64,000 nt of DNA from contig CANDVA010000009.1 in the NCBI GenBank assembly GCA_947389015.1, positions 1 through 64,000 of the forward strand, given 5' to 3'. The position numbers were made by a program, and so were the translations under genes. Under the pieces are notes generated by a model. It was not told the origin of the DNA. It searched no databases and saw only the letters and a program-made list of their open reading frames with translations. How positions within the stretch are numbered: position 1 is the first letter of the stretch; the number at the start of each line of letters is the position of its first letter. Positions 25,167 through 32,528 of the stretch are shown here, piece by piece. The DNA comes from an uncultured Clostridia bacterium (GTDB lineage Bacteria > Bacillota > Clostridia > Oscillospirales > Ruminococcaceae).

Positions 25167-25220
25167 TTTTCGCGAAGCGAAAATTTGAGGTTGAAGCCGA
25201 GGGCTTCATTCGACCTGCCA
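25167..25220. repeat. Short hairpin repeat, copy 2
   Basis: Same core as at 17,128-17,175 (CGAAGCGAAAATTTGAG, TTGA, small hairpin, ATTCG) but with the stem GAAGCC/GGCTTC. The core reads as a perfect AATTTTCGC/GCGAAAATT hairpin on the minus strand. Confidence 0.6.
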
Positions 25221-25279
25221 TCATCAGCGCGGGGAGGTCATTTCCCGCGGACGAACAGCCGAGGCTGTCCGTTTCGGCT

Positions 25280-25597
25280 TTATACTGCTTTTAAAATCTC
25301 TTTCCGAAGCCGTTTCAGCTCGTCGAAGTGCGCCGCTATAAAGTTGCATATCTTCTCATCCGACTCACATTCTATACTCTCACGGTAAGAAAACGCAAAG
25401 GCGTGAAGCAGCTCGTGCGTGATGATCTGCCGCATATGATCTTTGGGAAGCTCGTCGTCTATGTATATTTCACATTCCCGAGGGCAAGTTACTCCGTATG
25501 CACTCTGTTCACCGTCGTCATCAATGAGCTCCTCATGTGTCTTATCCACAAAAAACACGATCCATTTCACGCTGTTAATCGTTATTGTAGTTGCCAT
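25280..25597 (-). CDS. Small HExxH metallopeptidase-like protein
   Basis: 105 residues. HELLHAFAFS (HExxH type, here with HELLH) lies at residues ~60-69, after QII, with acidic residues downstream (SIECESDEKICNFIAAH) that could give the third ligand. Single-domain zinc peptidase-like proteins of this sort are common in phage early regions; they resemble the ImmA-type peptidases that cleave phage repressors. Whether it acts on this phage's repressor is unknown. Confidence 0.72.
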   Translation of the reverse strand: MATTITINSVKWIVFFVDKTHEELIDDDGEQSAYGVTCPRECEIYIDDELPKDHMRQIITHELLHAFAFSYRESIECESDEKICNFIAAHFDELKRLRKEILKAV

Positions 25598-25796
25598 TTG
25601 AGCGCCTCCGTTCCTCCTTAAGTCTGTCCACCTCCGCGCACATCTCGTCGACGAGCCGCGCCGTGCCTGCCAGATCAGCCCTTATTTTTTTCAAGCCGCT
25701 TATAAGATCACGGCTTTCATATTTATTTCGCCCATCACACCCTTCGCAGTGCGGATGACAAACATAATCGTTAGTGTTATACCGACACCCCCTCAC
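25575..25796 (-). CDS. Small Cys-rich early protein
   Basis: 73 residues. An N-terminal cluster C…CHPHCEGCDG could bind zinc; the rest is a charged helix (LISGLKKIRADLAGTARLVDEMCAEVDRLKEERRR). It overlaps both neighbours by about 20 bases. Not recognised. Confidence 0.6.
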   Translation of the reverse strand: MRGCRYNTNDYVCHPHCEGCDGRNKYESRDLISGLKKIRADLAGTARLVDEMCAEVDRLKEERRRSNGNYNND

Positions 25797-26064
25797 ATGG
25801 AGCGCTCTCGCGATTTTCGTCCTCGATCATATGTATGTACATATTGTCCTCGAACCACTCGAACGCCCTTGCGCAGAAGTCCCATTCTGCCTCCTCGCGG
25901 TCGACGAAATAGTGACCGCAGCTCACGCCTTTTCCGTCGTCGTCAACTTTCCACACCGCATAAGGACTTGGAGCTGAAAATGAACGTCCTAAAACATAGC
26001 CGTTCGCGGCGGAGATAATTACGTAGCTTTGTATGGTATGAAATTCCAAACTTCTTATTGTCAT
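25777..26064 (-). CDS. Small early phage protein, unrecognised
   Basis: 95 residues, mixed alpha/beta (YVIISAANGYVLGRSFSAPSPYAVWKV then HYFVDREEAEWDFCARAFEWFEDNMY). The middle resembles small phage proteins that end in a helical EAEWDF segment. Start preceded by AAGGAGGACGATT. Function unknown. Confidence 0.6.
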   Translation of the reverse strand: MTIRSLEFHTIQSYVIISAANGYVLGRSFSAPSPYAVWKVDDDGKGVSCGHYFVDREEAEWDFCARAFEWFEDNMYIHMIEDENRESAPCEGVSV

Positions 26065-26075
26065 AATCGTCCTCC

Positions 26076-26243
26076 TTACTCCACAAACGCCCGCTTGGCG
26101 TAGTCAAACACCCCGAAGAACTCTCCGTCGACGAAAACGTTCCCGATCGTATCATTATCCGCGGTGATCTCCAGCTCCCGAACCCGAACTCCCAGCGCTG
26201 CCAGAGCGGCTAGGATAATGGGCTTTTTGTCATTGATCTTCAT
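26076..26243 (-). CDS. Small early phage protein
   Basis: 55 residues (MKINDKKPIILAALAALGVR … VFVDGEFFGVFDYAKRAFVE). Lies 3 bases after the next upstream gene's stop and 11 bases before the following start, preceded by GAGGACTGAGGC. The C-terminal strand pair NVFVDGEFFGVFD is the clearest feature. Not recognised. Confidence 0.6.
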   Translation of the reverse strand: MKINDKKPIILAALAALGVRVRELEITADNDTIGNVFVDGEFFGVFDYAKRAFVE

Positions 26244-26246
26244 GCC

Positions 26247-26444
26247 TCAGTCCTCCTCAATAGCGTCCGTCAGCTCCGGCGGTATCTCAATGCCGTCCTC
26301 TTGGGCGAATAAACTACACTTGTTATAATCGTCCTCCAGTATCTGACTTGTACATTCCGCAAATGTTACCTGTGCGTCAGGCATTTCCACTGCCTTTTTC
26401 GCAGCCTCTATAACAAATTGTGCCAATCTGTCATTTATTGTCAC
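26247..26444 (-). CDS. Small acidic early phage protein
   Basis: 65 residues, helical and acidic (LAQFVIEAAKKAVEMPDAQVTFAECT … DAIEED). Overlaps the Ner-like gene by 4 bases. Not recognised. Confidence 0.6.
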   Translation of the reverse strand: MTINDRLAQFVIEAAKKAVEMPDAQVTFAECTSQILEDDYNKCSLFAQEDGIEIPPELTDAIEED

Positions 26445-26644
26445 GATATTTCCCTCCCGATCATCTCATCAGTGGAGCAGCGGAACACGTCCGCCGCCGC
26501 GACAACAACATTAAGTGGCGGTATCTTATATCCCGTCTCATAATTGCTGACATTTTGTCTCGTAACCCCGAGACGCTCCGCGAGGTCGGCTTGCGTCATA
26601 CGGCGTTCCTCGCGTTTCTGCCTTAATATATCGCCGAATTTCAT
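26441..26644 (-). CDS. XRE/Cro-type HTH regulator in the Ner position
   Basis: 67 residues, almost entirely a helix-turn-helix (LRQKREERRMTQADLAERLGVTRQNVSNYETGYKIPP). It is near the start of the early operon, opposite the repressor, as Ner is in Mu. Ner shuts down both early and repressor promoters by binding between them. The face-to-face promoters at 26,884-26,988 with inverted repeats between them fit such a role. Confidence 0.85.
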   Translation of the reverse strand: MKFGDILRQKREERRMTQADLAERLGVTRQNVSNYETGYKIPPLNVVVAAADVFRCSTDEMIGREIS

Positions 26645-26680
26645 TCTAAAACCTCCTTAAAAAAGCTCTGAAAAGCTGTT

Positions 26681-26824
26681 TTAATCGTTGATCTCCTCGT
26701 TGATTTCCGCGAGCAAGCGCCTAACCTCAACCATGATCTCGGCGATCTTCTCCGCGCGTTCCTCCGAATAGGGCTTTACGGGAGCAAGCTCGTCAGCGCC
26801 AAGCGGCAATTCTTCAAAATCCAT
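26681..26824 (-). CDS. First small early protein
   Basis: 47 residues (MDFEELPLGADELAPVKPYS then a charged helix ERAEKIAEIMVEVRRLLAEIN). Start preceded by AGGTGAACGGAGC. It is the first frame of the early transcript, about 130 bases after the start of transcription. Function unknown. Confidence 0.6.
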   Translation of the reverse strand: MDFEELPLGADELAPVKPYSEERAEKIAEIMVEVRRLLAEINEEIND

Positions 26825-26883
26825 GCTCCGTTCACCTCACTCGTAAATACTTTTATAAATTTCATAAAAATCCTCCTGTTATC

Positions 26884-26912
26884 TTGAAATTTCTCCCACC
26901 ATGTGATATAAT
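26884..26912 (+). promoter_or_regulatory. Repressor promoter (rightward)
   Basis: TTGAAA (26,884-26,889) and TATAAT (26,907-26,912) with a 17-base spacer; transcription would start near 26,919 and reach the repressor ATG after ~130 bases. The -10 box lies within CCACC…GGTGG inverted arms. It faces the early promoter, so each RNA reads across the other promoter, as in Mu. Confidence 0.7.
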
Positions 26913-26959
26913 GTAGGTGGATTACTATGCCTTTTGTTGCCCCTGTGGGGTACAACTAT

Positions 26960-26988
26960 ATTATAATTCAATATTCTGAATTTGTCAA
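26960..26988 (-). promoter_or_regulatory. Early promoter (leftward), perfect consensus
   Basis: On the minus strand TTGACA (26,988-26,983) and TATAAT (26,965-26,960) with exactly 17 bases between. The spacer holds operator 1. The first ~20 bases of the transcript can fold as GTTG..CCCC-ACA-GGGG-CAAC, which may also be a regulator site. Confidence 0.88.
26966..26981. promoter_or_regulatory. Repressor operator 1
   Basis: ATTCA-N6-TGAAT, a 16-base dyad that fills the spacer of the early promoter. A bound repressor would block polymerase directly. Confidence 0.7.
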
Positions 26989-26996
26989 GTGCTTTT

Positions 26997-27012
26997 ATTA
27001 AGAATACTGAAT
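26997..27012. promoter_or_regulatory. Repressor operator 2
   Basis: ATTAA-GAATAC-TGAAT, same layout as operator 1 with one changed half-site base. The two are 31 bp apart start to start, about three helical turns, which suits cooperative binding of repressor dimers. Confidence 0.65.
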
Positions 27013-27049
27013 TTATCTGTTTTGTACAAATTTTCTATGGAGGTTTTGT

Positions 27050-27835
27050 ATGTTTTATGATAGATTGAAAATTGCTTGCAAAAATGCCCATACAACTGTA
27101 ACCGCAACATTAAAGGCGATAGGAGTAGGCACAGCAAACGGGACGTATTGGAAAAATGGCTCTGCTCCGTCATCGGATATAGTAGTTAAGTTGGCTGAAT
27201 TTTTAGGCGTATCAACGGATTACTTACTACTTGGTAAAAAAGAAACCAAAATGGAAATCACTCCCGATGCCGTTGAACTGATTTCTGCATATAATAGCGT
27301 TGATATGGTTGGGAAAGCAATGATTAAAGAAAGAGCATTAACCCTCGCCGAACTAGCCACCGAACGGGCATACAAAGAGCGAGCGGCTGAACAGCTCAAA
27401 AAGACGGCACAGATCACCGCCCCCGCTGCTGATGAGCAGCCGGAACCCGAGGACGATGAGACGAAACAGCCGCTTATTAAAATAATGCATAGCTTCTATA
27501 AGGTTTCAGCAGGACGCGGCTTTGATTTGTCCGGCGACGAGGATTGGGAAGAGATTGAGATACCCGACACTCGCGAAGCTCGTAAAGCCGACTATGCTCT
27601 GACTATTCAAGGCGACAGCATGGAGCCGATCTATTACGACGGTGACATTGTATTGGTAAAAAAACAGGATGCCGTAGAGATCGGACAGGTCGGAATTTTC
27701 ATTTTGGACGGCTCCGGCTTTATAAAAAAATATAATGGTGATCGTCTTATTTCGCTTAACGAAAAGTATGATGATATACTGTTGAAAGATTACAGCGACT
27801 GTCGCTGTGACGGCAGGGTTATCGGCAGAGTGTAG
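27050..27835 (+). CDS. LexA-like (S24) phage repressor
   Basis: 261 residues, start preceded by TGGAGGTTTTGT. N-terminal HTH (residues 1-62, ending LAEFLGVSTDYLLLGK), an Ala/Glu-rich linker, and a C-terminal S24 peptidase domain. That domain has the likely self-cleavage site A154-G155, the catalytic Ser in GDSMEP (S190) and Lys in FIKK (K236). This implies induction by RecA-driven autocleavage, unlike the Mu c repressor. It is divergent from the early operon. Its C-terminal domain is homologous to the relic at 34,401-35,079. Confidence 0.92.
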   Translation: MFYDRLKIACKNAHTTVTATLKAIGVGTANGTYWKNGSAPSSDIVVKLAEFLGVSTDYLLLGKKETKMEITPDAVELISAYNSVDMVGKAMIKERALTLAELATERAYKERAAEQLKKTAQITAPAADEQPEPEDDETKQPLIKIMHSFYKVSAGRGFDLSGDEDWEEIEIPDTREARKADYALTIQGDSMEPIYYDGDIVLVKKQDAVEIGQVGIFILDGSGFIKKYNGDRLISLNEKYDDILLKDYSDCRCDGRVIGRV

Positions 27836-28035
27836 ACACGTAGAGCGGCTTGTCTGACGAGAAAATACCACCCATAAAAGCAAAAAATTCCGATCAAAAA
27901 GGTTGAGCGGGATTTTTTCATATCATAACCCAAAATGAGCGGCTAAAAAAACGCTCAAAAAAACATATTTTAATAGGTATAAAATATTGCACAAATTTTC
28001 AACCCAAGTTAATAACTTTGACCTGCATTTTTATG

Positions 28036-28086
28036 TCAACCAACCAGTTGGTTGACAAGAGCATTTTAGTTGGTTGAGTTGGTTGC
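28036..28086. repeat. Four-copy 9-mer array GTTGGTTGM
   Basis: One inverted copy (28,036-28,044), a 2-base gap, a direct copy (28,047-28,055), another 22 bases further on (28,069-28,077), and a fourth abutting it (28,078-28,086). The first two form a dyad with 10-base arms. The related relic has the same geometry with another 9-mer (35,269-35,319). Confidence 0.88.
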
Positions 28087-28257
28087 TAAAATATGGATAT
28101 TATAGAATACAATTACACTTATTATACTTTAAAAAAATTCCCCAAAACCGCTATATAAAGTTGTTTTTCAGCTTTTAAAAAGTCAAAAAAGGTTTTCTAA
28201 AAAGCTCATAACCATGTACGCGAAAAGGGACATTTTAAGCGAAAACAAGTATAAAAA

Positions 28258-28289
28258 CGCCCGAGAGGTTTTGACAGACCTCTCGGGCG
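28258..28289. terminator. Hairpin near the phage terminus
   Basis: CGCCCGAGAGGT and ACCTCTCGGGCG form a perfect 12-bp stem around an 8-base loop, followed by GCTCCTTTT. The equivalent in the relic (35,479-35,510) keeps the loop and outer stem and ends TTCTTTTT. It likely insulates prophage and host transcription. Confidence 0.8.
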
Positions 28290-28418
28290 CTCCTTTTATG
28301 AAATCCCGCGCTCCTACAAGAAAATTCAGCACGGTTGAGCAAAATTTTTAGCATGTTTGAATTTCTTGGGGATTTTTTCGGCTTATTTTATTTTTTGTGT
28401 TTTACTTGTCAAATAACA

Positions 28419-28719
28419 AAAATCCTCGGTCAGTCTTTCACGCAGATAATGCAGCGCCCCCGCCGTTCCTAACGGTTCGGTCTCGGTAAAGTACTCGATA
28501 TTCACGCCGAATTTTTTGCCGTTCCCGAAATAATTCCGAACGACCTCTCCGAGATGTCCGACTACAAGAAATGATATCGGTTATCCCGTTCTCTTTGAGG
28601 TTATCAATCTGCCGTTCCAGCAGCGGTTTTCCCGCGAAGTCCACCATAGGATTCGGAATATCCTTGAGGACGGATGACAGCCGCGTGCCCTTTTCGCCCG
28701 CCATTATTACAACCCGCAT
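28419..28719 (-). pseudogene. Sugar-phosphate nucleotidyltransferase (HddC-like), truncated by the prophage
   Basis: Starts MRVVIMAGEKGTRLSS…IPNPMVDFAGKPLLERQIDNL, the nucleotidyltransferase signature (normally GGxGTRL). An extra T near 28,569-28,571 shifts the frame after ITDII. The correct continuation LVVGHLGEVVRNYFGNG…FTETEPLGTAGAL is in the next frame up to the phage end at 28,418, where the gene stops. So two lesions are present: a frameshift and the prophage. The remainder of the gene should lie beyond the other phage end, outside this window. Confidence 0.88.
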
Positions 28720-28731
28720 GTTTCCTCCGAA

Positions 28732-29661
28732 TTACAGCTCGAGACTATCCAGCGTCGCCAGCACCGACTCGTTGGAGTTGTGTTTCGCGCGCCAGCCAGT
28801 CGCATATATCTTGCTCAGATCGTATTGGAACGCGGGCACGTAGCCTTTCCAGCCGACGTTTCCTCCCGTGAATCTGTACTCAACGTTCTCAAGCCCCATA
28901 CGTTCGCAAACCATATCCGCTATCTCGCGGACGGTCGTCGCCGTATCAACTCCGATGTTGAATACTTCAACGCCTTTGCCCTGCTTAAACGAGTACTCCG
29001 CGATAGCCTCAACAAGATCGATAACGTAAAGATACGGCTTGCATTGCGTTCCGTCACCGAGAATTTCCAGCTCGTGAGAATCGGCTTTCAGCTTACGAAT
29101 GAAATCGAAGATAACACCATGCGTTAAATTCGGACCTATTACGTTCGGGAAACGGAAGATCAAAACCTCCAGATCGTTCATATAAGCGTAGGATGAAATA
29201 AACGCTTCGGACGCAAGTTTAGCGCCTCCGTAATAAGAAATAGGGCGCAGATTGCCCGTGCCCTCGGAAACATTCCTGCCCTCCTTGTCGCCGTAGACCG
29301 CCGAGGTCGATGCAAAAAACAGCTTTTTTACACCTTTTTTTCGCATTCCCTCCAGCACGGAATACGTGGTCGAAAATGTATTTGTAAAGTCGACGCTGGG
29401 CATACGTGCGCTCTTTTGGATATCCGAATTTGCCGCCAGATGAAAAACGCGTTCTGTTCCGTACTCGCCGAGCAGCGCGCTAAATTTCTCAACGTTCGAA
29501 ATGTCCATTTCAACGAGCTTAAAATTGGGGGCGTCCATAAGCTCGACGACGTTTTCCTTTTTGCCTAGCTCGAAGTTGTCGACGCAGACCACCTCGTGAC
29601 CCTTGTCCATAAGCAGCTTAGTCAGATGCGACCCAATAAATCCCGCGCCACCCGTTATCAT
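28732..29661 (-). CDS. NAD-dependent epimerase/dehydratase (extended SDR)
   Basis: 309 residues. Rossmann motif TGGAGFIGSHL, catalytic S-T and SYYGGAKL (YxxxK), HLAANSDIQ, and the extended-SDR C-terminal substrate domain with GxGVEVFNIGVDTATTVREIAD. Probably a nucleotide-sugar epimerase or dehydratase. The gene lies between kinase and nucleotidyltransferase genes of a GDP-heptose-like operon. GGAGG lies 17 bases before the ATG but only 5 bases before an in-frame ATT (ATT GAA AAA ATT ATG), so a non-ATG start four codons earlier is possible. The frame is intact although its neighbours are broken. Confidence 0.85.
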   Translation of the reverse strand: MITGGAGFIGSHLTKLLMDKGHEVVCVDNFELGKKENVVELMDAPNFKLVEMDISNVEKFSALLGEYGTERVFHLAANSDIQKSARMPSVDFTNTFSTTYSVLEGMRKKGVKKLFFASTSAVYGDKEGRNVSEGTGNLRPISYYGGAKLASEAFISSYAYMNDLEVLIFRFPNVIGPNLTHGVIFDFIRKLKADSHELEILGDGTQCKPYLYVIDLVEAIAEYSFKQGKGVEVFNIGVDTATTVREIADMVCERMGLENVEYRFTGGNVGWKGYVPAFQYDLSKIYATGWRAKHNSNESVLATLDSLEL

Positions 29662-29711
29662 AATTTTTTCAATAATTACCTCCGTTAGTGCAGATCAGGT
29701 TTCAAACCGAC

Positions 29712-30674
29712 TTAGATGACCGCCGATCCTTGATAGTCGAAAGAGAACGGCATTTGTTGCAAGCCGACAGCCATTCTTACCTCCTGCTGACGGTTCTCGG
29801 GAACATAAAACAGCAAAAATCCTCCGCCGCCCGCGCCGAGGAGCTTTCCTCCTATAGCGCCATGTTTCATTGCGATATCATAATACTCGTCGATCTCGGG
29901 ATTGGAGATGCCGTTCGCGAGGGTGCGCTTTAAATTCCAGCCCTCATTGAGGATCTCGCCCATTACGTCGATATTGTTGTGCTGAAGCTCCTCGCGAAGC
30001 TCACGCGCCAGACCGCACATTTTAAGCTGATTTGCTTCCTTGTCGCCGCTTGTGATATTAACGCTCTGTTCCTTCAAGATTGCGCTCGCGGAGTGCAGTT
30101 CTCCCGTGTAGAACATCATTAGATTGCGCTCAAGCTGCGAATACAGCTCGCTGCGCATTATGACAGGCTCGGCGAAAACGCTGCCGTCCTTGTTGAATTG
30201 ATAAAAACTTAGTCCGCCGTATGCCGCAGCGTACTGATCCTGCTTCCCGATGGGATTTTTCAGCCTATCAATCTCAATCTCGCACGCCTTTGCCGCAAGT
30301 TTTTCCTTGGACACAAACTTGCCCTTGTAGCTGTACAATGCGTGCAGCAGCCCGACCGTAAACGAACTTGACGAGCCCAGCCCCGTTCCCGCGGGAACGT
30401 CGGCGGTACTCGATATCTCTACGCCGCTTATCCGCAGCATATCAAGCACTTCCTTAAAGTACTTGTGGTCAATTTTTGATATATCGTCGACTACCTCAGT
30501 CTGCGAGTATTTCAGCACCGTTTCCTTAAGCTCGAAGCATGGGTGTACCGAAATGTACATATACTTGTTGATCGTTGTGCTCAGCACGCACCCGCCGTGC
30601 TTCTAGTAGAACGATGCTATGTCGCTTCCCCCGCCCGTGAAACTCATTCGGAACGGCGTCCTTGTTATTATCAT
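29712..30674 (-). pseudogene. GHMP sugar kinase (HddA-like heptose-7-phosphate kinase) with in-frame amber codon
   Basis: The true start is the ATG at 30674 (after CGGAGGTAAAGG). It reads MIITRTPFRMSFTGGGSD…FY then TAG at 30,605-30,603 (codon 24), then continues in the same frame KHGGCVLSTTINKYMYI. The rest is intact: the GHMP ATP motif PAGTGLGSSSSFTVGL and C-terminal GGKLLGAGGGGFLLFY. A Gln codon (CAG to TAG) is the simplest origin. Internal restart at an ATG or CTG after the stop would lose the first substrate-binding strand. Part of a decaying sugar operon. Confidence 0.88.
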
Positions 30675-31068
30675 CCTTTACCTCCGGAATGTATCAAATT
30701 GATTAAATCAAATTGCACATGACAAAAAAGCTTTAATAAAGCGGTAACCTTAAAATTGCCGACAAGCCTTTCGACAAATTATACGATTCGCTGGAAACAA
30801 AAAATCAGCTAATCGCTGATAACATTAGTATTTTTCGAACACACGGGCTGACGGGAAAGTCGACGGTACAAAATGCGTTTCCAATTTCTCGGAGGCTCGC
30901 TGTTCGTTAATTTAAGCCAATTGCTAAAACCGGCTTGACAAAGGGACGCAAATTGATATAATATGAAATATTGCATTTGAGGCACTTAACAGTTGCCTCG
31001 AATTTAATCAATTTAATATTTCTTACAAAAGTACAAATGTTTATTTTAATATAAACTCTCTCTATACG
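30675..31068. other. Gene-free stretch with an orphan promoter
   Basis: About 390 AT-rich bases between the kinase and the stray tail gene. A near-perfect promoter (TTGACA 30,935-30,940, 16 bases, TATAAT 30,957-30,962) points right, but no plus-strand gene follows until 33,149. Just downstream is a small hairpin GAGGCA/TGCCTC (30,979-30,999). The junction between host operon and relic region must lie here, but no clear phage end was seen. Confidence 0.5.
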
Positions 31069-32073
31069 TTAACACGGAAAATATGTCAATCTTGAACCGA
31101 CATTTCTCGCTCTTGTTGTTATCAGGGCATCAAAACTTATTGTAAAGATACCCGCCATTGTTCCATAATGCCACATTCCACCAAATTCCGGTATTCGTTC
31201 TCCGGATAAACTATTCCATGCACGATCACCTATAGGCAAGGCATTATTTCCACCATATTCCGTCGGAACAAAGAGCCAGTCATATATTGGAGAATAACCA
31301 AATGAATAAATATAATCTGAGCCATATGCAGTGTTTAGACCAGCATCGTTATAAACATTAGCTTCATCAGTGAGAATTGACAGCCGTCCATGTTGACCCT
31401 GTTCAAACACATCGGGATTGTCAACATTTATCCCGTCAATAAATTTCCAGATATTTCCCCACAAATTTTCCTCACCTCTGTATGTAACACATTGAATATT
31501 ATTTGAATTAATAACATTTCCCGATTTATTTCCGAGCGAAAGTGTATGTCCGGTATTCTCCGCGGAGTTTCCGGAAGCTGTGTTGTCTTTTGATACCGCG
31601 CCCATTCCAACCATTTTTTGCGAATTAAAAGATGCGTATTCAATTATAAACAGAAGCTGTGTAGCGGAAAGACTTTTTATTAGCATCTGCTCCCAACCAA
31701 CACCTCTATTATTGGCAAGTTTGCGCATATTTGCTCTGGTTAGTTGTTGATTCAACCCCGAGCATGGCTTTGCTCCTGCAATGCTTGATAATTGGTCATT
31801 ATTGAAGTCCGCAACTTGCTCATCTTCTAACAGATATTTTCCGATAGAGGTATCGTAAATGCACCCTTCAAACGCCGAAAGATAAATCCTGTCAGCCTCA
31901 ATACCGTTGCGTACAAACGCTAGATGAACTTTGAAGCCTGCCTTGGGTATATCGGAAATGTAGTAGCGAGCCTTACGCAAGTGATACCCGTCTGCATCAT
32001 TGATTTTTTCTGTTTTCAGCGGTACAACACGGTAGTAAAACTTCATAGCCGATATATCCCGCCAATTCCGCAT
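31069..32073 (-). CDS. Phage tail-fibre part with C-type-lectin-like C-terminus
   Basis: 334 residues. N-terminal region FYYRVVPLKTEKINDADGYHLRKARYYI; C-terminal end FGGMWHYGTMAGIFTISF…RARNVGSRLTYF, the pattern of formylglycine-enzyme/C-type-lectin folds used as variable receptor-binding domains in gut phages. Its first ~12 residues are likely the wrong frame: the upstream frame (31,997-32,431) runs on naturally into FYYRVV if one T of the TTTT run near 32,030 is removed. So it is the distal part of one tail-fibre gene broken by a frameshift, or a reinitiated product. Confidence 0.72.
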   Translation of the reverse strand: MRNWRDISAMKFYYRVVPLKTEKINDADGYHLRKARYYISDIPKAGFKVHLAFVRNGIEADRIYLSAFEGCIYDTSIGKYLLEDEQVADFNNDQLSSIAGAKPCSGLNQQLTRANMRKLANNRGVGWEQMLIKSLSATQLLFIIEYASFNSQKMVGMGAVSKDNTASGNSAENTGHTLSLGNKSGNVINSNNIQCVTYRGEENLWGNIWKFIDGINVDNPDVFEQGQHGRLSILTDEANVYNDAGLNTAYGSDYIYSFGYSPIYDWLFVPTEYGGNNALPIGDRAWNSLSGERIPEFGGMWHYGTMAGIFTISFDALITTRARNVGSRLTYFPC

Positions 32074-32431
32074 TTAAGGAATCGGCATACTCCTCTGCGC
32101 TGTCAAGCGCTTCCGCGCATTTTTCGTCGACATATCCCGATGATATTCCCGAACCTCTGCCCACCGTTCCGCAGCGAACGGCATTTATTTTTTGATCAAC
32201 TCCTCGAACTTCCACGCTGCCTGTACCAAGCAAATGCACTGTACCGTGAGTTCCGTACAGTCCGTCGATAGCTCCCGGTGGAATTGCAATAACATTATCG
32301 CCACCTACCGTAATATTCGGGAACTTTGAAGCGTATACCGTGCCGTTGCCGTTGTTGAGAATTTGGGTGTTATCGCCCCCAAGCTCCTCTACCTTAACTT
32401 CGGAATCTTTTAAATTAATAGTTTTGATCAT
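31997..32431 (-). CDS. Phage tail-fibre part, N-terminal domain
   Basis: 144 residues, start preceded by TGGAGGTTTTTT. Homologous to the tail protein cut at the left window edge (shared GTVYAS…P and DGLYxTHGTVxLLGTGxVExRG). The last ~14 residues (LLPCCTAENRKNQ) are out of frame; the reading frame should pass into the lectin-like part at 31,069. A stray tail gene outside the main prophage, probably from the second phage. Confidence 0.75.
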   Translation of the reverse strand: MIKTINLKDSEVKVEELGGDNTQILNNGNGTVYASKFPNITVGGDNVIAIPPGAIDGLYGTHGTVHLLGTGSVEVRGVDQKINAVRCGTVGRGSGISSGYVDEKCAEALDSAEEYADSLNAELAGYIGYEVLLPCCTAENRKNQ

Positions 32432-32528
32432 AAAAAACCTCCATATAAAAATTCGTTGGAGATTTTACTTCCCGACTAAATTGTATCGTGTTCAAAACTG
32501 CAAAAAACTGCAATTTTTAATTCTCACT

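Larger units (their letters stand above)
1..28418 (-). mobile_element. Mu-like transposable prophage (left part outside window)
   Basis: A continuous block of phage genes read leftwards, with only the repressor on the plus strand. The order repressor, Ner-like HTH, MuA transposase, MuB ATPase, GemA, Mor, DUF2730, gp26, gp27, terminase, portal is that of Mu-type phages. Tail genes (tape measure, Gp15 family) are of siphovirus type, as in Mu relatives with long flexible tails. The right end is placed at the CA dinucleotide 28,417-28,418 because a second phage relic ends with the same bases at 35,638-35,639 and the two diverge right after. The end interrupts a nucleotidyltransferase gene. The other end lies beyond base 1, so the 5-bp target duplication cannot be checked here. 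Confidence 0.9.
27836..28418. other. Immunity-side end region of the prophage
   Basis: 583 bases without a gene. It holds a weak repressor terminator (27,888-27,914), a block of ~110 bases nearly identical to 35,150-35,265, an array of four 9-mers (28,036-28,086), about 170 AT-rich bases not shared with the second relic, a 12-bp terminator hairpin (28,258-28,289), and a last ~130 bases shared with the relic. It ends in CA. The terminal region should contain transposase binding sites. Confidence 0.85.

Noticed and set aside
27050..27835. Host lexA gene
   Set aside because: The N-terminal domain is an XRE-type HTH, not the LexA winged helix, and it is divergent from phage early genes with matching operators.
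30901..30930. Second phage terminus starting TGTT at 30,901
   Set aside because: Only the first four bases and a short AAGCC match the known end; too weak to call.
31069..31250. Diversity-generating retroelement variable repeat at the 3' end of the lectin-like gene
   Set aside because: No reverse transcriptase, Avd-like gene or template repeat with similar sequence is visible in the window; only the fold-like C-terminus remains.
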